DNA of 58,618 bases from Bacillus infantis (GCF_020171945.1 NZ_JAIVAP010000027.1:1-58618); one strand, 5' to 3'. Positions 24,122 to 33,786 are shown, counted from the stretch's first letter. Notes: a model not told the origin generated them from the sequence alone. Numbers and translations: made by a program.

Positions 24122-26353
24122 ATGAACATTTCTTCGGCAAAACCGCTGCCATTGGCATCCATTGATTCAGATTTCCTGCATTTGGACTTTCAGCCGCTCT
24201 ATAAAAGGGCGATTCAGCTTCAGGAGAATCACACTCCAGGCAATGCTGAGCTTCTGCACCAGCTGATTCTTGATTCCCTTTCTATGATCAGCGAGGCGGA
24301 GCCTGATTGGACATACGTGGCTGCCCGACTTTTTTTATCCAGCCTTTATAAGGAGGCTGCCGAGCACCGGCGCTTCACTGCCGCAGAACGGTATGGCCCC
24401 CTGTACGGGCTCATTACCGGCTTAACCGAGGCTGGCGTCTACTCTCCAGTCCTGCTGAAATCCTACACAAAAGAAGAAATTGATGAAATTGGATCTTATA
24501 TCGATCCGGAAAAGGACAGGCTTTTTACATATATAGCAGTTAAGATGCTGGCTGACCGCTATTTGAGCCGGGATAAGAAAAAGAGGCTTTTTGAGCTGCC
24601 GCAGGAAAGATTCATTATTATCAGCATGGCACTGAACCGTTCAGAGCCCAAGGAACGCAGATTGTCCCTCATTAAGGAATCCTACTGGGCTTTGAGCAAC
24701 CTTTATATGACAGCAGCAACCCCCACACTCTCCAATGCCGGGAAAAATTGGGGCCAGCTATCAAGCTGCTTTATTGATACTGTGGATGACAGTCTCCAGG
24801 GCATTTATGACAGCAATACAGATATCGCAAATCTTTCCAAGAACGGCGGCGGCATAGGGGTCTATCTAGGGAAAATAAGAAGCCGGGGCAGTGACATAAA
24901 AGGATTTAAAGGGGCTTCATCAGGAGTTCTTCCATGGATGAAGCAGCTCAATAACACAGCTGTCAGCGTCGATCAGCTCGGCCAGCGCAAAGGGGCAGTC
25001 AGCGTCTATCTCGACGTCTGGCATAAAGATATCTTTTCCTTCCTTGACAGCAAATTAAATAACGGTGATGAACGCTATCGCACCCATGATTTATTCACCG
25101 GGATCTGCCTGCCGGATCTATTCATGGAAACGGTGGAAGCCCGCGGGGACTGGCATCTGTTCGATCCCCATGAGGTCTGCAGTGTGATGGGCTTCTCCCT
25201 CGAAGATTTTTATGATGAAAAGCCTGGTGAAGGTTCATTCCGGATTAAGTATGAAGAATGCATCGCAAACCCGGGGCTGTCAAAGCAAAAAGTGCCGGCG
25301 ATCGATATTATGAAAAGAATTATGATCAGCCAGCTGGAAACCGGCACACCTTTCATGTTTTATCGGGATGAAGTAAACAGGAAAAATCCCAACCGCCATT
25401 TGGGAATGATCTACTGCACCAATCTCTGCACGGAAATTGTGCAAAATCAAAGCGCAACAATTACTGAAAATCAGCGCGTGGAAGATGGCCGGATCATCAT
25501 TGAAAAAATACCTGGCGACTTTGTCGTCTGCAATCTATCATCTATCAATCTCGCAAGAGCAGCAGCAGATCATGTACTGGAAAGATTGATCCCCATTCAG
25601 GTCAGGATGCTTGATAATGTGATTGATTTGAATACCATCCCTGTCCTGCAGGGAGTGGCGACGAACCGGAAATACAGGGCAATCGGGCTTGGGACCTTTG
25701 GCTGGCACCATCTGCTCGCCTTGAAAAAACTGCGCTGGGAAAACGAAGAAGCCGTCAGGCTGGCAGATGAACTGTATGAAAAAATCGCCTTCCTGGCGAT
25801 TAAAGCAAGCATGAATCTGGCGATTGAAAAAGGATCCTACCCGGGGTTCAAAGGCTCTGACTGGCATTCCGGGGAATACTTCACATCACGGGGATACAGC
25901 AGTTTGGATTCGGCGCATGATTGGGATTCATTGATGCTGGACGTCAGGAAAAACGGAATGCGAAATGGATACCTGATGGCTGTAGCACCAAATGCATCAA
26001 CTAGCATCATTGCCGGAAGCAGCCCGAGCATCGATCCGATATTCAGGAAATTCTACTCTGAGGAAAAGAAAGATTATAAGATTCCGGTAACGGCACCTGA
26101 CCTGAATGAGCATACAACCTGGTATTACAAATCGGCTTACGTGATCGACCAGCATTGGAGCATTCTTCAAAACAGCAAAAGACAGAAACACATCGATCAG
26201 GCAATCTCTTTTAATTTATATGTACAGAACAATATTAAAGCAAAGGAACTTCTGGATTTGCATCTGTCTGCCTGGAAAAATGGACTAAAAACAACGTATT
26301 ATGTCCGCTCTACTTCTTCTGACTTTGAAGACTGCGATTCCTGCTCAAGCTAA
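24122..26353 (+). CDS. nrdA: Class I ribonucleoside-diphosphate reductase, large subunit
   Basis: Reduces ribonucleoside diphosphates to deoxy forms using a radical delivered from NrdB. The protein has 743 residues from the ATG at 24122, which has AGGAGGT six nt upstream; the upstream open frame is leader RNA. Active-site residues are visible: the redox cysteines in LSSCFIDT and VVCNLSSINL, the thiyl cysteine and glutamate in NLCTEIVQN, the radical-transfer tyrosines in TTYYVRST and a C-terminal CDSC shuttle pair. The N-terminal ATP-cone (overall activity site) of E. coli NrdA appears to be missing, so dATP feedback is probably reduced or absent. Controlled by the upstream cobalamin riboswitch. 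Confidence 0.94.
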   Translation: MNISSAKPLPLASIDSDFLHLDFQPLYKRAIQLQENHTPGNAELLHQLILDSLSMISEAEPDWTYVAARLFLSSLYKEAAEHRRFTAAERYGPLYGLITGLTEAGVYSPVLLKSYTKEEIDEIGSYIDPEKDRLFTYIAVKMLADRYLSRDKKKRLFELPQERFIIISMALNRSEPKERRLSLIKESYWALSNLYMTAATPTLSNAGKNWGQLSSCFIDTVDDSLQGIYDSNTDIANLSKNGGGIGVYLGKIRSRGSDIKGFKGASSGVLPWMKQLNNTAVSVDQLGQRKGAVSVYLDVWHKDIFSFLDSKLNNGDERYRTHDLFTGICLPDLFMETVEARGDWHLFDPHEVCSVMGFSLEDFYDEKPGEGSFRIKYEECIANPGLSKQKVPAIDIMKRIMISQLETGTPFMFYRDEVNRKNPNRHLGMIYCTNLCTEIVQNQSATITENQRVEDGRIIIEKIPGDFVVCNLSSINLARAAADHVLERLIPIQVRMLDNVIDLNTIPVLQGVATNRKYRAIGLGTFGWHHLLALKKLRWENEEAVRLADELYEKIAFLAIKASMNLAIEKGSYPGFKGSDWHSGEYFTSRGYSSLDSAHDWDSLMLDVRKNGMRNGYLMAVAPNASTSIIAGSSPSIDPIFRKFYSEEKKDYKIPVTAPDLNEHTTWYYKSAYVIDQHWSILQNSKRQKHIDQAISFNLYVQNNIKAKELLDLHLSAWKNGLKTTYYVRSTSSDFEDCDSCSS

Positions 26354-26370
26354 CGAAAAGGAGTGATTTT

Positions 26371-27414
26371 ATGACAATCCCTGTCAATAAAAGAGAAATC
26401 ATGAACAAAACTGCACCAAACCGCTCTACTGGAATTATCAACGGAGAATGTTCCAATATCCTGAATTGGGATGATGTCAGATTTCAATGGGCATTTCCTA
26501 AATATAAGCGGATGCTCGCCAATTTCTGGACCCCTTTTGAAATTAATATGTCACAGGACATCAAACAGTTTCCTGATTTATCAGAAGAAGAAAAGGAAGC
26601 TTTCTTAAAGATTATCGGCCTCCTGGCCCTGCTTGACAGCATTCAGACTGATTATGCCGGCAAGGTCGCTGATTACCTGACAGATTCCAGTCTCTCTGCA
26701 TTGATGATCATACTTGCCCAGCAGGAAGTGATCCATAACCATTCTTATTCTTATGTGCTCTCAAGCATTGTTAATAAAAAGCAGCAGGATGAGGTGTTTG
26801 AATTCTGGCGGACAGAGCCTGCCCTTATAAAGCGGAATGAATTCGTGGCTTCAGGGTACAGAAATTTTGCAGAGTCGCCAACTGTCGACAGCCTTCTAAA
26901 GTCAATCATATTCGACGTTGTTTTAGAGGGCCTGTTCTTCTATTCCGGCTTTGCCTTTTTCTATCATCTGGCACGAAACCAGAAAATGGTCGCTACCAGT
27001 ACGATGATCAACTATATTAATAGAGATGAACAGCTGCATGTGGACCTATTCGTGAAAATTTTCCGTGAAATCCTTGATGAATATCCTGAACATAATACCA
27101 AAGAGCTGGCCGATTTCGCAGAATCAACTTTCAGGGAAGCTGCATATCTTGAAATTGAGTGGGCCCGTTCCATCATTGGGGATAAAATAAGCGGTATCCT
27201 GATCGGGGATGTGGAAGAATATATAAGATTTTATGCCAACGTCCGTTCCAAACAGCTGGGCTTTAACCGCCCTTTTGAGGGATCAAGGACGAATCCCCTC
27301 CGCTGGATCAAGGCCTATGAAGAAGTCGATCTCGGGAAATCGGACTTTTTTGAACAAAAGCCGAGGCAGTATGTAAAGGTGAATACGGTGGATAATGGGT
27401 TTGATGATCTATAA
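26371..27414 (+). CDS. nrdB: Class I ribonucleoside-diphosphate reductase, small subunit
   Basis: Provides the stable radical for NrdA through a dinuclear metal site. The 347-residue protein keeps all ligands: Asp in LLALLDSIQ, Glu and His in QQEVIHNHSY, Glu in VLEGLFFYSGF and Glu/His in NRDEQLH; the radical tyrosine is the Tyr of HNHSY. It follows nrdA by 17 bp with an AAGGAG ribosome site seven nt before the ATG. No nrdI flavodoxin gene is adjacent, which favours a di-iron class Ia over a manganese class Ib enzyme. A perfect 18-bp hairpin follows. Confidence 0.94.
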   Translation: MTIPVNKREIMNKTAPNRSTGIINGECSNILNWDDVRFQWAFPKYKRMLANFWTPFEINMSQDIKQFPDLSEEEKEAFLKIIGLLALLDSIQTDYAGKVADYLTDSSLSALMIILAQQEVIHNHSYSYVLSSIVNKKQQDEVFEFWRTEPALIKRNEFVASGYRNFAESPTVDSLLKSIIFDVVLEGLFFYSGFAFFYHLARNQKMVATSTMINYINRDEQLHVDLFVKIFREILDEYPEHNTKELADFAESTFREAAYLEIEWARSIIGDKISGILIGDVEEYIRFYANVRSKQLGFNRPFEGSRTNPLRWIKAYEEVDLGKSDFFEQKPRQYVKVNTVDNGFDDL

Positions 27415-27420
27415 ATGATT

Positions 27421-27464
27421 CAGTAAAGAGCACCCCTGTTTGTCTGCAGGGGTGCTCTTTACTG
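27421..27464 (+). terminator. Terminator of nrdAB
   Basis: A perfect 18-bp stem, CAGTAAAGAGCACCCCTG and its complement, with an 8-nt loop, immediately after nrdB. The T-rich part (CTCTTTACTG) lies within the stem rather than after it. Confidence 0.75.
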
Positions 27465-27557
27465 AAAATAATACAGAAATCCGGACGAAGACGCTATATG
27501 AAAATACAGAGCTGCAGAATTCGCATTAAACAATAAGCAGCCAGGCAGGATTATCGT

Positions 27558-29108
27558 TCATTCAAACTGCTTTTTGTATTCGGCAGGGGTATAACCTGTA
27601 TATTTTTTAAAGCAGACACTAAAATATTGTGGATTGCTATAGCCGACCTTCTCACAAATCTCATATGTTTTCAGATTCCCCAGGCGCAATTCTTCCATTG
27701 CTTTATTCATTCTGAGTTCCAGCAGGTAATCACCAAAATTGAACCCTTTTTCAAGTTTGAATAAGTTGCTTAAATAGGGTGTGCTGACATGAATAATCTC
27801 AGCCACTTTCTTCAGGCTCAGGGTACTGTCATGAAAATGTTCTTTAATGTATATTATCGCCTGGTCAACATGGCTGAAATGATTTTTATCTTGTTTTCTA
27901 TGCATAGCATCTGCCCACTGTGAAACCAGTGATTGAAGAATCTCCATCATTTCGGTTAGCGTTTCCATTTCCATAATTCTTTCATAAACGTCTGAAGAAT
28001 TAAAACTTATGCTTTCTTCCTTTTTCCACTTTTCAGATTCAAAGAACAGCAAAGTGCTGAACTTTAGTGCAAGAACTTTTAAATGGGATAATGGCAGGGC
28101 CCTTCTCTCTAATATAGCCTTGTTTAATTTGCCGAGGATTTCACTGACCTTTTCAGGTATACCGAGTTTGATTTGACATTCTAATTCTGACTCTAACATT
28201 TGCAGAGAATCATCTGCTTCTTTCTCGCCTGAAGCGGTATCTTCAAAAGAAAAAACTTTCCCGTTTCCCATGATATGCCTTAAATCCATGGCGAGCCTTG
28301 ATTCCATCAGTGATTTTCCGAGTTCAAACAGATTCTGATAGGTTCTCCCGAGCGTTATTGTTGCAGACTGTCCATCATGCTCATAAAGTGTATGCAGCAT
28401 TAAATTGGCCAGCTTGCCTTTTCTTGAGTCATTCTCACCATCAAGTGACAAAAGGACTGCACACTCATTGGAATCTATATGCATGACAATAAATTGTCCC
28501 GCTGTAAAAAGGGAGGAAGCAGCCTCTTTGAGTCTTTTAATAATATTCTCATGGAGACCGGCTGTTGAATGAACGAGAACAGCAGTGAAGGCTGGCCCCT
28601 CTAATCCAACTCCCAGCTCAATCAATTCCTTCTCCACATCCACCTGGTGATGCCCCTCTCTCATCAGTTCCCGAAAGAACTTTTGCTGAAGATAGGGAAG
28701 AGACTCTGTTACTTTCATTTCTCTTCTGGCCTCCAGTTCCCAGTCTGCCGCTGCTTCCTTTGCTTTCAAGAGCAAATGCTCAGAATCTACCGGCTTTAAC
28801 AAGTAATCAAACGCTTTCATTTTAAGGGCCTGCTGAGCATATTTAAACTCTTCATATCCTGTCAGAAAAATGATCCTGGTTTCCGGGCTGATTTCCCTGA
28901 CTTTCTTCCCCATCTCCAACCCATCCATAAAGGGCATATTTATATCCGAGATGACAACTTGGGGCTGCTCCTTTTCAATCAATCCCAGGGCCGTCTCTCC
29001 ATCTCCTGCTTCCCCTGCAACCACGAATCCATGCTCTCCCCATTGAATGGACTGGCAGATCCCTCTGCGGATAATACGGTCATCTTCAACAATAATCACC
29101 TTATACAT
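27558..29108 (-). CDS. Two-component response regulator, AraC type (YesN-like)
   Basis: A 516-residue regulator with an N-terminal receiver (MYKVIIVEDDRIIRRGI; phospho-Asp in VVISDINMPFMDG; KPVD lysine), a long middle region and a C-terminal AraC DNA-binding domain (VAEIIHVSTPYLSNLFKLEKG, VGYSNPQYFSVCFKKYTG). The start is the ATG at 29106-29108, with AAGGGGAG upstream; it overlaps the kinase gene by 8 bp. YesN-type regulators usually activate neighbouring sugar-import operons, and CTTAAAAT direct repeats in front of the ABC operon and manA are likely targets. Confidence 0.92.
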   Translation of the reverse strand: MYKVIIVEDDRIIRRGICQSIQWGEHGFVVAGEAGDGETALGLIEKEQPQVVISDINMPFMDGLEMGKKVREISPETRIIFLTGYEEFKYAQQALKMKAFDYLLKPVDSEHLLLKAKEAAADWELEARREMKVTESLPYLQQKFFRELMREGHHQVDVEKELIELGVGLEGPAFTAVLVHSTAGLHENIIKRLKEAASSLFTAGQFIVMHIDSNECAVLLSLDGENDSRKGKLANLMLHTLYEHDGQSATITLGRTYQNLFELGKSLMESRLAMDLRHIMGNGKVFSFEDTASGEKEADDSLQMLESELECQIKLGIPEKVSEILGKLNKAILERRALPLSHLKVLALKFSTLLFFESEKWKKEESISFNSSDVYERIMEMETLTEMMEILQSLVSQWADAMHRKQDKNHFSHVDQAIIYIKEHFHDSTLSLKKVAEIIHVSTPYLSNLFKLEKGFNFGDYLLELRMNKAMEELRLGNLKTYEICEKVGYSNPQYFSVCFKKYTGYTPAEYKKQFE

Positions 29109-30903
29109 TCTCGCTGAACTCCCCTTTTGTCTTGGGAATAATGATGCTCGCCACTGTTCCGCTTCCTGGTTCACTGGCTATACTTAACCCATACTCGTTT
29201 CCAAAATGGATTTTAATCCGTTCATTTACGCTTTTCAGCCCTATCCCGATAAAGCTCTTGGTTTCCTGAAACGAAGACTCCATTTCTTTAAGAATATCCT
29301 GAAGTTTTTCTTTTTCGATGCCATTGCCATTATCAGCAACCTCTAAGTAAATGAGCCCTTTATCCTGGTAACCTCTTATCATAATCTCCCCTTGCCCTCT
29401 TTTCTGCTTTACGCCATGATATATCGCATTTTCAATAAGCGGCTGCAAAGAGAGCTTAACAATATGATAGGAAAGGATTTCTTTTTCTACGTCGATCTTG
29501 TAGGAGAAGTCATCACCGTAGCGCATCTCCTGAATGAATAAATAGTGTTCGATATGCTCTAACTCATCTTTAATAGGAATAATTTCCTTTCCTTTGCTGA
29601 TTCCAATACGGAAAAAGCTGGACAGTGCACTCACCATGCTGCTTGCATCCTTATTAAGCCCCATATCACATAACCCCTTAATTGAATACAGCGTGTTATA
29701 GAGGAAATGAGGATTAATTTGCGCATGCATAATGGCAAACTCCAGCTGCCGTTTCTCTTCCTGCTCAAGGCGGATCTGGTCCATCAGTGATTGAATTCGC
29801 AGGAGCAATTCTTTAAACCCGGTATGAAGAATTTTCATTTCCTCCGGGCCTGATGTTTCATGATAAAAATCAAGGCTTTTCTTATTTACGGTCCGCATTT
29901 GCTCCGCCAGTTTCTCAAAAGGCTTTGAGATGTACTTCCCTACCAGATAAGTAAGGAATATAGCACTGACTATCATTAATAAGATGAAGAAAACGGTAGA
30001 ATGCTTTATATAATTCACCTTGTTCAATATTTCATCCTGCGGGACTACAGCTGCCAGCTTCCAGTTGTTCGGTTCGACAGTATCATAGATAACGATCATA
30101 TCTTCCCCGGAATCACTTTTATAAAAAAACTGCCCGTCCTCTTCCTCGGTTTGCTGAAGGGAACGAAGAGTTTTATTATCCAGCTTGTATTCCGTTTTAA
30201 CATTTTTGGATTCATATTTGCCGTTCGGGCTTATCAGTGTCAGATAGCCGTTATCACCAATGAGTGATTTGTTCAGCACCTGCTCAAAGAATTCATCTCG
30301 AAGATTAAATAATACGATTCCTTTTTCAGAATAGTATTCCTTTTCAATGAGCCTGAATACCGACATCACTTCATGATTGGTATCAAAAATTTGATCCTGA
30401 TGTATATTCCTCCAGTAAAATCCCTCTTTGCTGCCTTTATAATGATTAAAATACTGATCATAGGAAACTGTTGGGTTAGCTGTGTAATCGCTATGATACA
30501 GCAAAAATTCTCCCTGATTGAGATCGATCAGGACGGATTCCAGTATGATATTATAGCGGGAATAAACAAGCTGCAATGTTTTATCTATTTCAACATAATA
30601 CTTCGGTTTAATGTCAGACTGTTCCATTCCAATTAAGTTTAAAACCATTGGATCATTCGAAACAGCCACAATCTGCTGAAACACATCTGTGAGCATATAA
30701 TCCAATGAATTCTTTGTCTGAAAAATAGTATCATTGACATTTTTATATGCATTTTCTTCAACCTGAGCGGTTGCAAGCAAGGAAGAAACCAGCCCGGAAA
30801 CGGATATAAAAATAATAATGATCGGTAAATAGAGAGTATTGATTGTAGATTTGATAGAGAAAAGGAAGTATTTGCGAATTAAGTTTTTGATTTTCATAAC
30901 CAT
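29101..30903 (-). CDS. Sensor histidine kinase (YesM-like)
   Basis: Membrane kinase of 600 residues: transmembrane segment near residues 20-45, a large extracellular sensor of about 240 residues (double-Cache-like), a second transmembrane segment near 305-325, HAMP, then a His_kinase domain with the phosphoacceptor in HAQINPHFLYNTL and an HATPase_c domain (ENAIYHGVKQK, VADNGNGIEKE, GIGLKSVNERI). This is the LytS/YesM class that partners AraC-type regulators. It probably senses an extracellular sugar released from plant polysaccharide. AAGGGGA lies nine nt upstream of the ATG. Confidence 0.93.
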   Translation of the reverse strand: MVMKIKNLIRKYFLFSIKSTINTLYLPIIIIFISVSGLVSSLLATAQVEENAYKNVNDTIFQTKNSLDYMLTDVFQQIVAVSNDPMVLNLIGMEQSDIKPKYYVEIDKTLQLVYSRYNIILESVLIDLNQGEFLLYHSDYTANPTVSYDQYFNHYKGSKEGFYWRNIHQDQIFDTNHEVMSVFRLIEKEYYSEKGIVLFNLRDEFFEQVLNKSLIGDNGYLTLISPNGKYESKNVKTEYKLDNKTLRSLQQTEEEDGQFFYKSDSGEDMIVIYDTVEPNNWKLAAVVPQDEILNKVNYIKHSTVFFILLMIVSAIFLTYLVGKYISKPFEKLAEQMRTVNKKSLDFYHETSGPEEMKILHTGFKELLLRIQSLMDQIRLEQEEKRQLEFAIMHAQINPHFLYNTLYSIKGLCDMGLNKDASSMVSALSSFFRIGISKGKEIIPIKDELEHIEHYLFIQEMRYGDDFSYKIDVEKEILSYHIVKLSLQPLIENAIYHGVKQKRGQGEIMIRGYQDKGLIYLEVADNGNGIEKEKLQDILKEMESSFQETKSFIGIGLKSVNERIKIHFGNEYGLSIASEPGSGTVASIIIPKTKGEFSENV

Positions 30904-31061
30904 CTTTTATGTTCCCCTTAGAAGAAAAAATAGAAGATTAGATCCCCTGCTTAAACAATATCTAATATTCTATGAACGGTAAATAAGTTTTTTCTTAATT
31001 CGAAATATTTATTCTTCTATTCTCGATGCTAGCTGCTCAGTCAGAAGGCCCTGAAAACAGA

Positions 31062-31103
31062 AACCTTTTCTTATAACGCAGGATTACAGCATAAGAAAAG
31101 GTT
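31062..31103 (-). terminator. Terminator after the uronyl hydrolase gene
   Basis: Minus strand AACCTTTTCTTAT / ATAAGAAAAGGTT with a 16-nt loop and a T-rich tail, about 50 bp after the hydrolase stop. It separates the hydrolase gene from the downstream kinase-regulator pair. The gene-free stretch 30904-31061 holds nothing else I can name. Confidence 0.7.
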
Positions 31104-31149
31104 CTTTTCTTTATCATGTCATACACTTAAAGATGTCCGGAGCTTTCTT

Positions 31150-32259
31150 CTACGCCTTCAGCAAATCATGGTATGCCATGCTTCCCAAGATAAAGGCGCC
31201 CATCCCATGGAGGTCATTGACCGATGTAGGACGTTCTGTATAGTAGTCATAAACACCCGCTGATGTCCCGATCACAATGCCCTTCAAGTCAATTGCTTCC
31301 TCTTTTTCATCGACCATATGCTCCAGCAGCCCTTTATATGCTTTATCACAATTTTCGCGGTAAGTGTCATCAACATAGCCATGCTGAATCCCTTTTGCAA
31401 TAAAATACAGGAATAAAGAGGAACATGAAGATTCCAGCCAGTTATCCTCAAGGTCACCTTTATCAATGATGTTATACCACAGGCCTGTTTTTTCATCCTG
31501 GAAATTGACAACCGCCGGGATGAAGCTTTGAAGAGAAGTGATCCAATCTTCCTGTCCCCGCTTCTTATCCCCAAGGATCTCCAGCAGGTCGATCAATGCT
31601 GTGCCATACCACCCGACAGAACGCCCCCAGAATTCTGGTGAAAGGCCTGTTTCAGGGTCTGCCCAGGGCTGTACTTTTTTCTCATCCCAGGCGTGGTAAA
31701 GCAGACCAGTTTTCTCGTCTGTCATATGCTTTCTCATCAGCTTTTCCTGGAGCAGGACATGCTGGATCAATTCTTCCTCATTGAAGTGCTCAGCATAAAG
31801 CAGCATGAAGGGCCCTCCCATAAAAAGACCATCCAGCCACATTTGATAAGGATATTTTTCCTTATGCCAGAATCCATTCTCTGATGTCCTGTTAATCGTC
31901 TCCAGCGCGCTTCTTAAACGTTTCGCTGCAATCATATACCTTTGATCTTTCGTATCTTCATACAGCGGGAATAAAAGAATGCCGGCCATTGTAGAGTCAA
32001 GCTGGTCCCTTTCAAAGCGGACATTCCCATATTCATCAATCAAGTTATCAAAATAGGCTTTTATATACTCAAAATACTCTTTTTTCCCTGTTGCTTGATA
32101 AACCCGGTACATGCCATACAGAAAAACACCCTGGTGATAGTGGAAATCACCAACCGGCGGAAGCTCTTCTGCACGAAATGCCTGCATAAGGGCCCTGCAT
32201 GCCTTTTCTGCCATCACCAATGGTGTTTCAGTTGTAATCTTATCAATTGTTTTTCCCAT
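31150..32259 (-). CDS. Unsaturated uronyl hydrolase, GH88/GH105 family (YteR/YesR-like)
   Basis: Cytosolic (alpha/alpha)6-barrel enzyme of 369 residues expected to hydrate the unsaturated galacturonyl or glucuronyl end left by polysaccharide lyases, releasing the next sugar. From the ATG at 32257-32259, supported by AAGGAG nine nt upstream, two aspartates fall at Asp88 (RDQLDST) and Asp143 (YQMWLDGLFMGGP), the positions I remember for the catalytic pair of B. subtilis YteR. No signal peptide, so the substrate is an imported oligosaccharide, fitting the ABC importer upstream. A different uronic-acid linkage is possible. Confidence 0.9.
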   Translation of the reverse strand: MGKTIDKITTETPLVMAEKACRALMQAFRAEELPPVGDFHYHQGVFLYGMYRVYQATGKKEYFEYIKAYFDNLIDEYGNVRFERDQLDSTMAGILLFPLYEDTKDQRYMIAAKRLRSALETINRTSENGFWHKEKYPYQMWLDGLFMGGPFMLLYAEHFNEEELIQHVLLQEKLMRKHMTDEKTGLLYHAWDEKKVQPWADPETGLSPEFWGRSVGWYGTALIDLLEILGDKKRGQEDWITSLQSFIPAVVNFQDEKTGLWYNIIDKGDLEDNWLESSCSSLFLYFIAKGIQHGYVDDTYRENCDKAYKGLLEHMVDEKEEAIDLKGIVIGTSAGVYDYYTERPTSVNDLHGMGAFILGSMAYHDLLKA

Positions 32260-32403
32260 TTTTTCTGTCTCCTTTTCCTGGAAATATTTGCAGTCCATTA
32301 AACAAAATGGGTGCCAATATGCTTAGACACCCGCTTTGTCCTGATTGTAAACCAGCATTTCATTTCAATAGAAAGAATGCCGGCAAGCATGAGTTACATT
32401 CTA

Positions 32404-33747
32404 TTACTTATTAAAAGTGTCGTCATATTTCTTCTTGGAATCTTCAATTGCTTTTGCCCATTCATCCAGGAAATCTTTGGCAGACTTGTCGCCCGTCATC
32501 ACTGCCTGGAATCCAGGATCTACCAGGTTATCAAGTATAGAACGGTAATCCGGCAAATAGAAAGGAGGCATATAAAGCTTTGTATCCTCATTATTGTAGA
32601 CGTCAAATGCTACTTTGATATGCTGTGCATCCTGTACCCATTGGTCATCTAATACATCTGAATTGGTTGGGATTTGGCCAGTCTGTTCATTCCAGTAGCT
32701 TTGGGCTTCTTCAGAGTTGACAAACTCAATGAATTTCCACGCTTCGTCCTGATGTTCGGATGATTTAAACATGGCCAGATTAACTGCATTTCCGCCTTCA
32801 GCAACATATTGGCCATCATCTGTGGTTGGAAGCGGGATCAGCTGATATGTGCCGTCTTCAAGAGCTTTTTTATGTTCTCCATAAGAACCGGGGTTGTGAT
32901 GGACCATCGCGACAACTCCAGTGTCAAAGCCTGCGATCATCTCTTTGTATCCGTTGGTAATATCGCTTTTTGGAGTAAATTTATCATAATATGAAACATA
33001 TTTCTCAACGAAGTCTACGTGCTTTGGATCATTGATGTTGGTTGTTCCATCTTCGTTAAAGTAATCCAGGCCGCTGTAGGCAAACATGGCACGCTGAATG
33101 GTAAAGGATGCCCCAGCACCTCCGCGGATTGTAAATCCATAACGGCCGTTGTCTTTATCCGTCATCTTTTCAATGGTTGTAAAGAACTCATCCCATGTTT
33201 TAGGTTCGGCGGCGCCTGCTTCTTTAAACCAGTCTGAACGGATCCATAGAGCATCTAAGTTCTGCGCATAAGGTATGCCATAAAGTTTTCCGTCCTGTGT
33301 AATGGATTTATTGGCTTCTATTGCATTGCTGTTCAGCTTTTCGCTGATATCTGATGACTCAAAGTAAGAATCAAGCGGCGCCAGTGCTTCGCGGATTGAG
33401 AACTCCGGCAGCCAGGTTGTCTGGACAGAACCGATGTCCGGTGTATCATCGGCGGCTATCGCTGCATCATACTTGGATTTTGCTGATTTATTCGGTATCC
33501 CGACATATTCAACATCAATATCAGGATTCTTTTCCTCAAACCGCTTGATCACTTCTTCCCAATAAGGTGTACGCGCCGGTCCTGCGTTTTCATCCCAGAA
33601 TTGGAGAGTTACAGGTCCATCGGGTTTTTTTTCAGAACCTTTGCCCTCTGATGAAGCCTCATCCCCGCCAGAGCAGCCTGTCAGGACTAACCCGGCAGCC
33701 ATTGAAAGAGCAAGCACTGAAGTGCCCCATTTTTGCTTCAACATCAT
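32404..33747 (-). CDS. ABC sugar transporter substrate-binding lipoprotein
   Basis: Family 1 extracellular solute-binding protein of 447 residues with a lipobox LTGC (Cys25). The mature part shows the sugar-binding pattern: VTLQFWDENAG, IPYAQNLDALWIRSDWFKEAG and a late EFVNSEEAQSYWNEQTGQIP. Two adjacent ATG codons start the frame; the second, at 33744, has the better spacing to GGGAGG. It lies between two permease genes upstream and the uronyl hydrolase downstream. Likely ligand is a pectin- or other uronate-derived oligosaccharide. No multitasking ATPase is encoded here, so an MsmX-type ATPase from elsewhere is expected. A weak hairpin GGGTG/CACCC (about 32309-32335) lies between this gene and the hydrolase. 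Confidence 0.9.
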   Translation of the reverse strand: MMLKQKWGTSVLALSMAAGLVLTGCSGGDEASSEGKGSEKKPDGPVTLQFWDENAGPARTPYWEEVIKRFEEKNPDIDVEYVGIPNKSAKSKYDAAIAADDTPDIGSVQTTWLPEFSIREALAPLDSYFESSDISEKLNSNAIEANKSITQDGKLYGIPYAQNLDALWIRSDWFKEAGAAEPKTWDEFFTTIEKMTDKDNGRYGFTIRGGAGASFTIQRAMFAYSGLDYFNEDGTTNINDPKHVDFVEKYVSYYDKFTPKSDITNGYKEMIAGFDTGVVAMVHHNPGSYGEHKKALEDGTYQLIPLPTTDDGQYVAEGGNAVNLAMFKSSEHQDEAWKFIEFVNSEEAQSYWNEQTGQIPTNSDVLDDQWVQDAQHIKVAFDVYNNEDTKLYMPPFYLPDYRSILDNLVDPGFQAVMTGDKSAKDFLDEWAKAIEDSKKKYDDTFNK

Positions 33748-33786
33748 ATTTCCTCCCTTTTAGAAACTATTATTTTTTTGTATTTA

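Noticed and set aside
30904-31061. A further regulatory region for the kinase-regulator pair
   Set aside because: I searched for the CTTAAAAT direct repeats and a cre box here and found neither, nor a clear promoter.
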